A stretch of 15,092 nucleotides of DNA from the NCBI GenBank assembly GCA_964630925.1, contig CAZVZK010000206.1:1-15092 (forward strand), read 5' to 3'. The position numbers and the translations under genes are program-made. The stretch is from RGDT01 sp964630925. Lineage in GTDB: Bacteria; Planctomycetota; Planctomycetia; Gemmatales; Gemmataceae. The notes below the pieces were generated by a model. That model worked only from the letters and a program-made list of their open reading frames with translations. It was not told the origin of the DNA and ran no database searches. Shown here one piece after another: positions 7,066 through 14,340 of this stretch. Within the stretch, counting starts at the first letter, position 1. The number at the start of each line of letters is the position of its first letter.

Positions 7066-8153
7066 GAGGCCCCCCCGTCGAATGCCAACACCACACGGGC
7101 CGTCGCGGCGGCGGGCAGGTCCGCCCCCGTCTCGACGGCCCGCCGCAACAGATCCACCCGCTCCCCCGCGTCCGCCGTCACCGCCGCCAGGTCGGCGCAC
7201 ACGCGCGTCAGCAGGTCCGGCGGCGGCGTCAGCGCCAGCGCCGCCCGGTACGCCCTCTCGGCGGCCATCCCCTGATTCCGCGCCCGCAGCATCTTGCCGT
7301 GCAGGTGATGCAGGTGCGCACAATCGGGGCAGCGCTCGACGGCCCGCGTGATGATCTCGATCTTCATCGCGTCGGGCAGCGGCCCCTCGGCGACGGCGTG
7401 CCACTCGCGGAACAGCACCACGTCCTCCCGCCCGATGAGGGCGAGCGCCGAGCGGACGAGGAACCACCCCGGCGCCAGGCGTTCCGCCTCCGCGAGCCGC
7501 TCGCCCGCCTGCGCCCAGTCGCCCTGGTGCGCGTACACCATGCCGAGGAGGTAACGTGGCGCCGGGTCGAACGGGTCCACGTCCGCCGCCGCCCGCACCG
7601 GCAGCATGTCCTCCTCCAGGTCGAAATCCGCGGAAGCCGTCGCCGCCTCGCCCTTCCGCACGGCGTCGGCCACGGGCCGCAGCGTCGCCCGGTTCCGCTC
7701 GAACATCCACCGCACCGGCCCGGCCACCCCCTCCAGCACCTCCTCCACCTCGCACCGCCGCCCGCCCACATCCGCCACCACACGCAGCAGCGGCTCCCCG
7801 GCCCACACGAGCGCCGCCTGCCGCCCATACCGCGGGTCCTTCTTCGCCAGCTCGTCGCACGCCGCCGCCGCACCGGCCCCGTCGCCCAGGTAGCGGCACG
7901 CCTCGTAGACGGTACCCCAGAGCGTCAGGCCCAGTTCCGCGTCCGCCTTCGGCAGGGCGCGTCGCGCCGCCGCCAGCGCCTCGGCGGCCCGCCCCGTCTG
8001 GAACAGGCACTCGGCCAGCATGGCCAGATGCTCGGCCTCGCTCGCGTTGCGCAGCCGGTCCGCCGCCTCGTAATACTTCCCCTCGTCCATGAGCGTCAGC
8101 GCCTTCGCCGCCGACTCCGGCGACACGCCTCGGAACCAGTCGAGCAGGCCCAT
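7062..8153 (-). CDS. TPR-containing hypothetical protein
   Basis: 363 residues starting MGLLDWFRGVSPESAAKAL. Helical repeats of TPR type run through most of the chain. The clearest are the segments with KALTLMDEGKYYEAADRLRN (about 16-35), AMLAECLFQTGRAAEALAAA (about 44-63), YLLGMVYAHQGDWAQAGERL and HLHGKMLRARNQGMAAERAY. A central part (VVADVGGRRCEVEEVLEGVA) is not TPR-like. No signal peptide or membrane helix, so probably cytoplasmic. The frame stays open upstream to 8387, but the ATG at 8153 is preferred because it overlaps the previous gene's stop as TGATG and begins a conserved-looking N-terminus. A GGAG sits only two bases before this ATG, too close for a normal ribosome binding site, which favours re-initiation. 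Its role is probably scaffolding for the neighbouring TPR membrane protein (inference). Confidence 0.85.
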   Translation of the reverse strand: MGLLDWFRGVSPESAAKALTLMDEGKYYEAADRLRNASEAEHLAMLAECLFQTGRAAEALAAARRALPKADAELGLTLWGTVYEACRYLGDGAGAAAACDELAKKDPRYGRQAALVWAGEPLLRVVADVGGRRCEVEEVLEGVAGPVRWMFERNRATLRPVADAVRKGEAATASADFDLEEDMLPVRAAADVDPFDPAPRYLLGMVYAHQGDWAQAGERLAEAERLAPGWFLVRSALALIGREDVVLFREWHAVAEGPLPDAMKIEIITRAVERCPDCAHLHHLHGKMLRARNQGMAAERAYRAALALTPPPDLLTRVCADLAAVTADAGERVDLLRRAVETGADLPAAATARVVLAFDGGAS

Positions 8154-11098
8154 CACTCCGCACCCGGCAGCGGCACGCCCTGGGCGGCCTTGTCGCGGAG
8201 CAGCTTCCGCGCCTCCCCGGCCTTGCCCTCCAGCTCCAGGAGGAACACCCGCTCCATGACCGTGGCGGCGTTCAACGGCATCAGCCGTATCTCGATGGCC
8301 GACCGATCGCGCTCCAGGGGATCGGCCTTGACGCGGGCCGCGACGGCGCCCGCCTCCTCGGGCCTCGCCGCCTTGAGCAGCGCCCACCCCGACGCCCCGC
8401 GCGTCGCCGGCACCGCCTTCACCTGGGCCGCCTTCTCGTCCAGCGCCCGCTTGATGTCCTCATCCGCCAGCAGCTTCTCACGCAGCGGGCCCCCCTTGAC
8501 CATCAGCCAGTTCACGAGGTACGTCCCCACCCCGCGCTCGCACCGCCGCGCCAGGGCGGCGAACGACGGGTCACGCTTCTTCAGGCGACCCTGGGCGCGG
8601 AACGCCAGGGCGCTGACGAGCGTGCCGCGCGTGGCGTCCGACGGCGCCGCCTCGTGCGCCTCCTCGGCCAGCTTGACGACCTCGTCCGCGTCGGTGGCGG
8701 CGTACAGGTCCTGCTGGATCAGCAGGCCGGACAGCCGCGACAGGGCGGCGGCGAGCGTCGGCCCCTTCTTCTCCCTGCACGCCTCCAGCGCCTCGCGGGC
8801 GCGGCGGACGGTGTGGGCCAGCTCCTCCTTGTTCTTGGCGTCCTTCTTGCCCGCATGGAATTCGCGCGACTCGTGGACCGAGTCGGCGGTGTCGATGTCG
8901 ACGCCGGCCATCCGCGCCAGGAGCCGGCCCATCTCGTCCGGCTCGTGCAGCAGGCCGTGCAGGTGCGAGAGCTGGGCGTACACGTCGGTCTGCCTCGGCG
9001 CCAGGACGAGCATCCGCGCGAGGTTGGCGCGGATGCGCGGCAGTGCCGGGTGCGCCTTCACCTTGTCGAGCAGCTTCTTCCGCCCCGCCTCGTCGGCGTA
9101 CAGGTAGGCGAGGTGCCCCGTGGACGGGCGCTGCTTCATCGCCTTCCAGTCGAGGGACGCCCCGGCCACGTCCGCCGCCACGACGCTCAACAGCGACGAC
9201 GCCACGTTGCGCAGGATGACGGCGCTGTTGGGCACCTTCTCCAGCGCCTTCTCCATCCGTTCGACGCCGCCCTTGAACCACGCCATGTCGTGGGTCAGCT
9301 CGTACAGGTCGAAGTAGACGAGGGCCGAGTTGTTGAGGGTCGCCCCGCTGTCGTCCTTGCCCTTGTACAGCTCCAGCGACTCGCGGAGGAGCTTCTCCGC
9401 CTCCTCATCCTTGCCCTTGTCGCGGGCCCGCCGGGCCTTCGCCTGCAACGCCGACACCTTGACCTCGAAGTCGTCCTGGTTGCACTTCTCCAGCCACGCC
9501 AGCCGGTCGTCCAGGTCGATCGAGGTGAGCGAGCGGCTGAACGCCAGCCGCTGCTTGACCGCCTCGTCCTTCTCGGCGGCGTACGCCTCCTCCAGCACCT
9601 TGCGCGCCTCGCTGATCGCCCCCACGTCGCGGAGCATCTGGCTGACGGCCCCGACGAGGCCCTGCCCGTCCTTGCGGTCCTTGGCCTGCTTGATGGCGTC
9701 GTCGAACGCCTTCTTCCCCTCCACGGGCTTGCCCATGCGGTAGTACGCCTGCCCGAGCTGGAGCAGGTAGGAGGTGTTGCGCGTCGCCTCCTCGCGAACC
9801 TGGAGGAACGCCCGCTCCGCCCGCGTGAAGCCGGCCTGCCGCGCCGCCGGCCCCTCCTCGCGCTGCGCCAGGTACAGCTCCGCCTGGCCGAGATCGACGG
9901 CGGCCTGCACCGTCAGGTGGTCGCGCTCGACCGCGTTGATGGCCGCACGCACGCGCGGGTAGCCACGCCACTCGCGCTCCGCCAGCTCGCCCACCATCTC
10001 GTTCTTGGCGTTCTGGTCGGCCGCGTCGTACTTCGCGAAGTCGAAGTCCTTGGTCGTCCGCGCCCGCACCGACGCCCACAGCTGCGTGTACAGGTACTGG
10101 ATCGCCGCCGTCCGCTCCTGGTGCTTCTGCCGGTACGCGGGCAGCAGCGCGTCGGCCGCCGGGCCGAGGAGACGCTTGGCCTCCTCGTACTTGCCCTCGT
10201 TGAGGCGGATGCGGCCCAGGACCGCCGCCCCGGCCCGCGCCCCGAGCCTCGCCTCCATCTTCTCCAGCGCCGCCTTGCACTCGTCCTCCTTCCCCTGTGC
10301 CGCCATCACCGCCGCCCAACGCGACACGACGTCCACGTCGTCCGGCTTCTGCTTCACCAGCGCCTCCATGAGCCGGCGCTCCAGCTGCCCCGCCGCCCCG
10401 AAGCCGGTCTCCAGGTCGGCGACGGCGTCGAGGATCGCCAGGGCGTCCGCGGGCGACTTCTCGGACGCCCGGTCCGCGAGCTCGTAGCCGCGCAGGAACA
10501 GCTCCGGCGTCACCTCGTCGCCCGTCACCGCGAGCAGGGCGGCGGCGCGGTAGACGCCCGCCATCTCCTTGGGGTCGCCCTCCTTCCGGTTCACCAGCCC
10601 GATCAGGTGTTCACGCGCCCTGGCCGACTTGCTGGTCCTGGCGTCCATGACCGTGCGGAGCAGGACGGCGGCCTCGGCCAGGCGGCCCTCCTCGATGAGC
10701 CCCTCGGCGCGGGCGAGGTCGTTGGCCCCGCGGTGCTCCGCACCGCCGACGTACGCCCACCACGTGCCGCCCGCGATGAGCGCCGCGAGGATCACGAACG
10801 CCAGGATGTTGCCGGCCCACGAGCGGATCGTGAGCGGCACCTGGCCCAGGAAGAAGTAGTTGCCCATCGGCGAGCGCTGCACGCGGTACGCCGCGAACGC
10901 CCACACCGGCACGAACAGCAGCGTCAGGCAGTGCGACGAGACGAAGCTCTCCGTCTCGCCGTCCTCCTCGGTGCGCCCGTACATGGCCGTGCCGGTGCCC
11001 AGGACGCGGAAGAGGGCCGGCACCTGGGCGATGGGCCGCATCTCGGGGAAGCGCCGCCACACCGGCGGGATCTCGGGAAGGTCGTCATCGTCGTACAT
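8153..11098 (-). CDS. Large membrane-anchored TPR protein
   Basis: 981 residues. The N-terminal 20 residues are acidic and Pro-rich. Residues ~29-90 form a compact module, RVLGTGTAMYGRTEEDGETE, then a hydrophobic segment at 57-72 (LFVPVWAFAAYRV) and NYFFLGQVPLT (80-90). I recall this 'lGTxxYG...T...lFiPv..YRV...FLG..PL' arrangement from planctomycete TPR proteins. A clear membrane helix follows (about 96-118, NILAFVILAALIAGGTWWAY). The rest, from about residue 125 to the end, is a long helical repeat region with TPR-like units, e.g. LLQLGQAYYRMGKPVEGKKA and AEGLIEEGRLAEAAVLLRTV, and Lys/Glu/Ala-rich stretches. The single-pass anchor puts the repeat domain on one side of the membrane. It is the first gene of the four-gene operon and overlaps the next by one base. 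No enzymatic motif is seen. The ribosome binding site is weak. Confidence 0.88.
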   Translation of the reverse strand: MYDDDDLPEIPPVWRRFPEMRPIAQVPALFRVLGTGTAMYGRTEEDGETESFVSSHCLTLLFVPVWAFAAYRVQRSPMGNYFFLGQVPLTIRSWAGNILAFVILAALIAGGTWWAYVGGAEHRGANDLARAEGLIEEGRLAEAAVLLRTVMDARTSKSARAREHLIGLVNRKEGDPKEMAGVYRAAALLAVTGDEVTPELFLRGYELADRASEKSPADALAILDAVADLETGFGAAGQLERRLMEALVKQKPDDVDVVSRWAAVMAAQGKEDECKAALEKMEARLGARAGAAVLGRIRLNEGKYEEAKRLLGPAADALLPAYRQKHQERTAAIQYLYTQLWASVRARTTKDFDFAKYDAADQNAKNEMVGELAEREWRGYPRVRAAINAVERDHLTVQAAVDLGQAELYLAQREEGPAARQAGFTRAERAFLQVREEATRNTSYLLQLGQAYYRMGKPVEGKKAFDDAIKQAKDRKDGQGLVGAVSQMLRDVGAISEARKVLEEAYAAEKDEAVKQRLAFSRSLTSIDLDDRLAWLEKCNQDDFEVKVSALQAKARRARDKGKDEEAEKLLRESLELYKGKDDSGATLNNSALVYFDLYELTHDMAWFKGGVERMEKALEKVPNSAVILRNVASSLLSVVAADVAGASLDWKAMKQRPSTGHLAYLYADEAGRKKLLDKVKAHPALPRIRANLARMLVLAPRQTDVYAQLSHLHGLLHEPDEMGRLLARMAGVDIDTADSVHESREFHAGKKDAKNKEELAHTVRRAREALEACREKKGPTLAAALSRLSGLLIQQDLYAATDADEVVKLAEEAHEAAPSDATRGTLVSALAFRAQGRLKKRDPSFAALARRCERGVGTYLVNWLMVKGGPLREKLLADEDIKRALDEKAAQVKAVPATRGASGWALLKAARPEEAGAVAARVKADPLERDRSAIEIRLMPLNAATVMERVFLLELEGKAGEARKLLRDKAAQGVPLPGAE

Positions 11099-11246
11099 GG
11101 CAGGCCCCGGCGTCGGGGAGGGCGTCCCCGCATAAGTCAGGCTAGCTCACGGGACGGGGGGCGGCCAGCGTCGGGTGAGAGCCGGCCTGTCTGGCCGCGA
11201 AGGCGGGACATATCTCAACCACGCCCTCCCGCCGGGAGCCCGCGAC
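11099..11246. promoter_or_regulatory. Divergent intergenic region between the TPR operon and the Rpn/DUF4351 gene
   Basis: 148 bases must hold the start signals of both the minus-strand operon and the plus-strand gene. On the plus strand, TATCTC at 11211-11216 lies 30 bases before the ATG at 11247 and could be a -10 element; a TATCC at almost the same distance precedes the two zinc-ribbon genes. GGAG at 11235-11238 is eight bases from the ATG. On the minus strand, TTATGC around 11130-11135 is a possible -10 for the operon. No -35 box is convincing on either side. Confidence 0.4.
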
Positions 11247-12143
11247 ATGGCCGACCACGACCAGCGCCTGAAGACGGCGATCCGCGAGGACCTGATGCCC
11301 CTCCTGGTGCTGGCGGCCCCGGACTGGGCCGCCGCCGTGGGGGCCGTCGAGGAGTGGCTGGAGCAGGAGGTCTTCCCAGACCCGCCGGCCGGCGAGCGCC
11401 GCGTCATCGACATGCCCGCCCGCGTCAGCCTCCGCGCCGGCGGCCACGCCCTCGCCCACGTCGAGATCGAGTCCGGCGACAGCCTCACCTCCCTGCGCGA
11501 GCGCATGCCACGCTACCGCCCCTTCCTGGGCGGCAAGCACGGCCTGCTCGTGCTGTCCGTCGGCGTCTACCTGCAGGTCGGCCTGCGGGGCACCGGCTGG
11601 GACGAGGCGCGCGAGGAGTTCGAGGGCGAGACGCTGAGCCTGACGCGCTGGCGCTATCTGGGCTTGCCCGCCCTCGACGGGACCGTCTACGCTACGGGAG
11701 ACAACCTCCTCGCCGTCGGCCTGGTCGGCCTGATGCGCGTGCCGGAGGCCGACAAGCCCCGGGTCAAGGCGAACGCCCTGCGCCGCCTGGCCGAGGCCGG
11801 CCTGTCGCCGATGCGGCTGTACTCGCTGATGGAGATGGTCGAGGCCTACATGCCGCTGACGGGGCCGCTGATGCAGCAGTACCAGGACCTCCTCGTGACC
11901 AAGGAGTACTCGGACGTGATCAAGCTCGGCGAGACGACATTCGAGCGCGGTGAGAAGACAGGATTCGAGCGTGCCCAGCGGGCGATGCTCCGGAAACAGT
12001 TGGAGAAGCGGTTCGGCACGCTCGACGCGGCCACCCAGGCCCGCCTCCAGGCCTGGCCGGCCGACAAGCTCGAGGAGCTGGGCGAGGCCCTCCTCGACGC
12101 CAGGTCCCTGACCGAGCTGGGCCTCGCCGACCCCGCGCCGTGA
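11247..12143 (+). CDS. Rpn-like PD-(D/E)XK putative nuclease with C-terminal DUF4351
   Basis: 298 residues. The N-terminal part (about 5-165) matches the Rpn/'PDDEXK nuclease-transposase' pattern: RLKTAIREDL, then VEEWLEQEVFPDPPAGERR, VIDMPARV with candidate active-site D55, and HVEIESGDSLTSLRERMPRY with E73 and E75 followed by the R..R.. Y helix. The middle (YLGLPALDG, GDNLLAVGLVGLMRVPEADK) is typical of planctomycete members. Residues ~246-292 (MLRKQLEKRFGTLD ... ALLDARSLTELG) fit DUF4351. Related Rpn proteins of E. coli are DNA endonucleases that promote RecA-independent recombination; whether this one cuts DNA is unknown. An upstream ATG at 11175 would add 24 unrelated residues; the one at 11247 is chosen for its GGAG eight bases away and a conserved-looking MADHDQRLKTAI start. 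No transposon ends flank it. Such genes often occur in many copies per genome. Confidence 0.88.
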   Translation: MADHDQRLKTAIREDLMPLLVLAAPDWAAAVGAVEEWLEQEVFPDPPAGERRVIDMPARVSLRAGGHALAHVEIESGDSLTSLRERMPRYRPFLGGKHGLLVLSVGVYLQVGLRGTGWDEAREEFEGETLSLTRWRYLGLPALDGTVYATGDNLLAVGLVGLMRVPEADKPRVKANALRRLAEAGLSPMRLYSLMEMVEAYMPLTGPLMQQYQDLLVTKEYSDVIKLGETTFERGEKTGFERAQRAMLRKQLEKRFGTLDAATQARLQAWPADKLEELGEALLDARSLTELGLADPAP

Positions 12144-12146
12144 GCC

Positions 12147-12983
12147 TCAGCCTTCGTCCTTCCGCACCGACGCCCGCAGCCCCGAGAGGTAGCTGCCGTA
12201 CGCCGGCGTCACGCCCAGCGCCTCGCGCAGACGCCGCGCCACCACCCGACGGCTCGTCTGCTTGCCCGGCGCCCCCGCCGTGAACACCGGCGCCCCCGTC
12301 CCCAGGAGCCGCGCCAGGTACAGGTACAGGTCGATCCGCCGCACCGGGTGCCCGTCGGCCACGTTCACCGTCAGCCCCCCCTCCGCGTGCCACAACGCCG
12401 CGTCCACCGCCGCCGCCCCGTCGTCTACGTGGATCAGGTTCACCCAGCCGTGGGCCGCCGGCCCGAGCGGCTCGCCCTTCCGCAGCGCCTCCTCGCGCAG
12501 CACACGCCCCGGCCCGTAGATCCCGGCGAACCGCAGGGCCGTCGCGTCGGGCCGCCGCTCGCGCAGCACGCACTCCGCCGCCAGCACCACCTTGCCCGAC
12601 TCCTCGATGGGCTCGGTGGGCGCGTCCTCGTCCACCTCCTCGCCTTCGGTGAAGCCGTAGACGCTGGTGCTGGAGACGTGGACGACCCGCGGCACGCCCA
12701 TCGACGCGTCGAGGACGCGGCGCAGGCCATCGACGTACACCTCGCGCATCGTCTTGCCGGCGCCCCGGTCGAAGCCGACGCAGTGGACGAGGGCGTCGGC
12801 CGCGGGCAGGGCCAGGCCGGGGTCGGTCACGTCGCACACGACGGGCTCGACGCCGAGGGCCAGCAGCTCCTCCGCGTGTCCGGCGGTGCGCGTGGTGGCG
12901 GTGACGCGGTGCCCGGACGCCACGAGGCGGGCGGCGACGCGGCGGCCGAGGTAGCCGCAGCCGACGATGAGGACGTGCGCCAT
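12147..12983 (-). CDS. NAD(P)-dependent epimerase / extended SDR family protein (YeeZ-like)
   Basis: 278 residues with a Rossmann fold: VLIVGCGYLGRRVAARLVAS (residues 4-23) has the GxGxxG nucleotide-binding motif, and DVTDP (51-55) follows strand 3. The catalytic-region motif SSTSVYG (104-110) is present, as is the RFAGIYGPGR strand-loop (151-160) typical of extended SDRs. The usual YxxxK is altered: at GKVVLAAE (130-137) a Lys remains (K131) but the Tyr four residues earlier is E127, so a classical dehydrogenase mechanism is doubtful. The overall layout is like the YeeZ group of atypical SDRs, whose substrates are unknown. A further in-frame ATG at 13010 would add nine residues; 12983 is preferred because GGAGCC lies eight bases before it and the nucleotide-binding strand then starts at once. 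Transcribed convergently with the Rpn/DUF4351 gene. Confidence 0.88.
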   Translation of the reverse strand: MAHVLIVGCGYLGRRVAARLVASGHRVTATTRTAGHAEELLALGVEPVVCDVTDPGLALPAADALVHCVGFDRGAGKTMREVYVDGLRRVLDASMGVPRVVHVSSTSVYGFTEGEEVDEDAPTEPIEESGKVVLAAECVLRERRPDATALRFAGIYGPGRVLREEALRKGEPLGPAAHGWVNLIHVDDGAAAVDAALWHAEGGLTVNVADGHPVRRIDLYLYLARLLGTGAPVFTAGAPGKQTSRRVVARRLREALGVTPAYGSYLSGLRASVRKDEG

Positions 12984-13021
12984 GAAATCGGCTCCAGGGG
13001 CCACGGTCATCTTGCGCCGCG

Positions 13022-13054
13022 GGGCGTGGTCGGTCCAGTGGCGCGAACGTATCC
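13022..13054 (+). promoter_or_regulatory. Upstream block shared by the two zinc-ribbon paralogues, first copy (candidate promoter)
   Basis: This 33-base block matches 14275-14307 at 29 of 33 positions and lies upstream of the first paralogue. It ends in CGTATCC, whose TATCC could be a -10 core. Here the candidate -10 is separated from the ATG by about 130 bases because a palindromic element sits in between. It also overlaps the upstream side of the divergent SDR gene. The promoter role is inferred from conservation only. Confidence 0.45.
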
Positions 13055-13065
13055 TTCTTCCCGTG

Positions 13066-13113
13066 GAGCACGCATCCAGCGTGCTTTCTTCGGAGCACGC
13101 TGGATGCGTCCTC
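13066..13113. repeat. Large perfect inverted repeat (hairpin), REP-like
   Basis: A 16-base arm at 13070-13085 is the exact reverse complement of 13094-13109, separated by the 8-base loop TTCTTCGG. One mismatch (13069/13110) is followed by three more pairs (GAG 13066-13068 with CTC 13111-13113). The left arm is itself a palindrome: AGCACGC (13067-13073), ATCCA, GCGTGCT (13079-13085). It lies between two divergent genes, so it is badly placed to be a terminator for either. Confidence 0.9.
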
Positions 13114-13132
13114 TACTTCAAGAGGGCGAGCA

Positions 13133-13147
13133 GGCAGGACGCCTGCC
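13133..13147. repeat. Small palindrome GGCAGG/CCTGCC next to the large hairpin
   Basis: GGCAGG (13133-13138) and CCTGCC (13142-13147) form a 6-bp stem with an ACG loop. It lies in the same stretch that is absent from the upstream region of the second paralogue, so it is probably part of the same composite element as the large inverted repeat. Confidence 0.7.
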
Positions 13148-13183
13148 GCCACGGCCTGCGAAACATCACACGGAGCCCGCCCG

Positions 13184-14266
13184 ATGGCCGACACGTTCGC
13201 CTGCCCCTCCTGCGACACCCACCTGAAGCGTTCGGCGCAGATCGTCACCGGCGTCCGCGTCCAGTGCCCCCGGTGCAATCGCGAGTTCACCGTCCCGCCC
13301 GAGGACGCGGCACACCGCGACCAGCGTTTGCAGGACCGGCCCACGGCCCCGCGCACCGGCCCGGAGTACGACGAGGACACCCCGCCACGCCCCGTCATCG
13401 GCGGCAAGGCCGACCTGTCCGGCGGCTTCCCGCTGGACATTGGGGCGTGGATGGGGGCCGCCCAGCAGCGCTGGGGCCATTTCCTCGGCCCCGCCATCGG
13501 CTTCCTCCTCATCGCCGGCGTCCTCTTCATCGCCTACACCATCGCCATCCACCTGACCGTCATCCCCCTGCTGGCCCCGTCCATCGGCCCCTTCGCCGCC
13601 GAGCAGGTGGCCAACACCGTCTTCGGCATCCTCATCCAGTCCGCCCTGATCGCCGGCTTCCCCTACGCCGCCGTCCGCGCTCTCCGCCGCGAACGCTGGT
13701 CCTTCGCCGACTTCTTCGCCGGCTTCGCCCACTACGGCTCCGTCATGCTGTTCGCCCTCATCACGAATGTCCTGACCTGGCTCTGCGCCGCCCCCATGGG
13801 CATCGGATACTACCTGTCCGTGCGCTACGTGCCGGGGCCGTTCGGCCCGGTCCCCGACGTCAACCCGGAGATGGCGCTGGCCGTCCTGCTGCCGTCCGTC
13901 CTCGTGTGCCTGCCCCTGGTGATCTACGTCACCACACGCCTGGAGTTCGGCGGCCTGCTCATCCTCGACCAGAACATGTCGGCGACGGAGGCCATCGCCG
14001 GCTCGTGGCGCATGACGCGCGGCAAGGTCCTCGGCCTCTTCGGCTTCAACCTCCTCCTGGCAGTGATCGCATTCGCCGGCGCCCTCGCCTGCGGCATCGG
14101 CCTGCTGTTCGCCCTCCCCTTCATCGGCCTCTGTTACGCCGCCGCCTACCTCTTCGCCACCAGGCAGCTCGTCGGGTTCGACGGCAGGCGAGCCCGCGTT
14201 GACGCCGAGGACGCCCCGCCCCGCTTCGGCGATGTCGATGACGCCAAGAGCCGCTGGGGCCGCTGA
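13184..14266 (+). CDS. Zinc-ribbon multi-pass membrane protein, paralogue 1
   Basis: 360 residues. An N-terminal zinc ribbon has C7-x2-C10 and C28-x2-C31 (CPSC ... CPRC), a pattern used in planctomycete proteins with an MJ0042-type finger. A polar, Pro-rich linker with EYDEDTPPRP follows (about 40-95). Hydrophobic segments at about 102-127, 146-166, 186-212, 230-250, 282-308 and 309-328 give five to six membrane helices. The C-terminal half, with LEFGGLLILDQNMSATEAI and SWRMTRGKVLGLF before the last helices, looks like bacterial multi-pass proteins of the DUF975/YciC type. The tail is polar. Function is unknown; zinc binding near the membrane is inferred. GGAG at 13172-13175 lies eight bases before the ATG. 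The gene is the first of a tandem pair, with a 74-base spacer. Confidence 0.87.
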   Translation: MADTFACPSCDTHLKRSAQIVTGVRVQCPRCNREFTVPPEDAAHRDQRLQDRPTAPRTGPEYDEDTPPRPVIGGKADLSGGFPLDIGAWMGAAQQRWGHFLGPAIGFLLIAGVLFIAYTIAIHLTVIPLLAPSIGPFAAEQVANTVFGILIQSALIAGFPYAAVRALRRERWSFADFFAGFAHYGSVMLFALITNVLTWLCAAPMGIGYYLSVRYVPGPFGPVPDVNPEMALAVLLPSVLVCLPLVIYVTTRLEFGGLLILDQNMSATEAIAGSWRMTRGKVLGLFGFNLLLAVIAFAGALACGIGLLFALPFIGLCYAAAYLFATRQLVGFDGRRARVDAEDAPPRFGDVDDAKSRWGR

Positions 14267-14274
14267 CCGCCTCC

Positions 14275-14307
14275 GGGCGTGGCCGGTCCAGGGGCGCGGG
14301 CGTATCC
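14275..14307 (+). promoter_or_regulatory. Upstream block shared by the two zinc-ribbon paralogues, second copy (candidate promoter)
   Basis: It matches 13022-13054 at 29 of 33 positions. TATCC (14303-14307) lies about 33 bases before the ATG at 14341. A second conserved block (14318-14340, 22 of 23 matches to 13161-13183) carries the GGAG ribosome binding site. Only ten bases (14308-14317) separate the two blocks here. The second gene thus has its own complete leader and may be transcribed independently of the first. Confidence 0.5.
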
Positions 14308-14340
14308 ATGATGGCTGAAACATCACCCGGAGCCCGCCCG

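Noticed and set aside
7066..8163. N-terminal extension of the deacetylase frame upstream of 7065
   Set aside because: The frame is open, but it would overlap the whole TPR gene and bury the export signal. Its composition is Gly/Arg-rich shadow sequence.
11319..11476. The EIES sequence as a damaged E-x-Q active site in the Rpn-like domain
   Set aside because: As I recall, planctomycete members of this family commonly have HVEIES, so it is more likely a subfamily feature than a defect.
8654..11953. A 1099-codon plus-strand open frame opposite the large TPR gene
   Set aside because: It runs through a divergent promoter region and into the Rpn/DUF4351 gene in the wrong frame. Its composition is Arg/Leu/His-rich and no fold is recognisable.
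11247..12143. Calling the Rpn/DUF4351 gene part of a mobile element
   Set aside because: No terminal inverted repeats, target duplication or change in base composition were seen around it. Proteins of this type are often labelled transposase without evidence of transposition.
13066..13113. Reading the large hairpin as a rho-independent terminator
   Set aside because: It lies between divergent genes, has no following T-run, and the paralogous leader lacks it.
11920..13530. A 536-codon minus-strand open frame covering the SDR gene in another frame
   Set aside because: The SDR gene in the other frame has a complete Rossmann motif set. This frame is Arg/Ala/Gly-rich filler and crosses the hairpin element.
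13166..14326. A 386-codon minus-strand open frame opposite zinc-ribbon paralogue 1
   Set aside because: It is a Glu/Gly/Asp-rich antisense image of a gene with zinc-ribbon and membrane features; it has no domain of its own.
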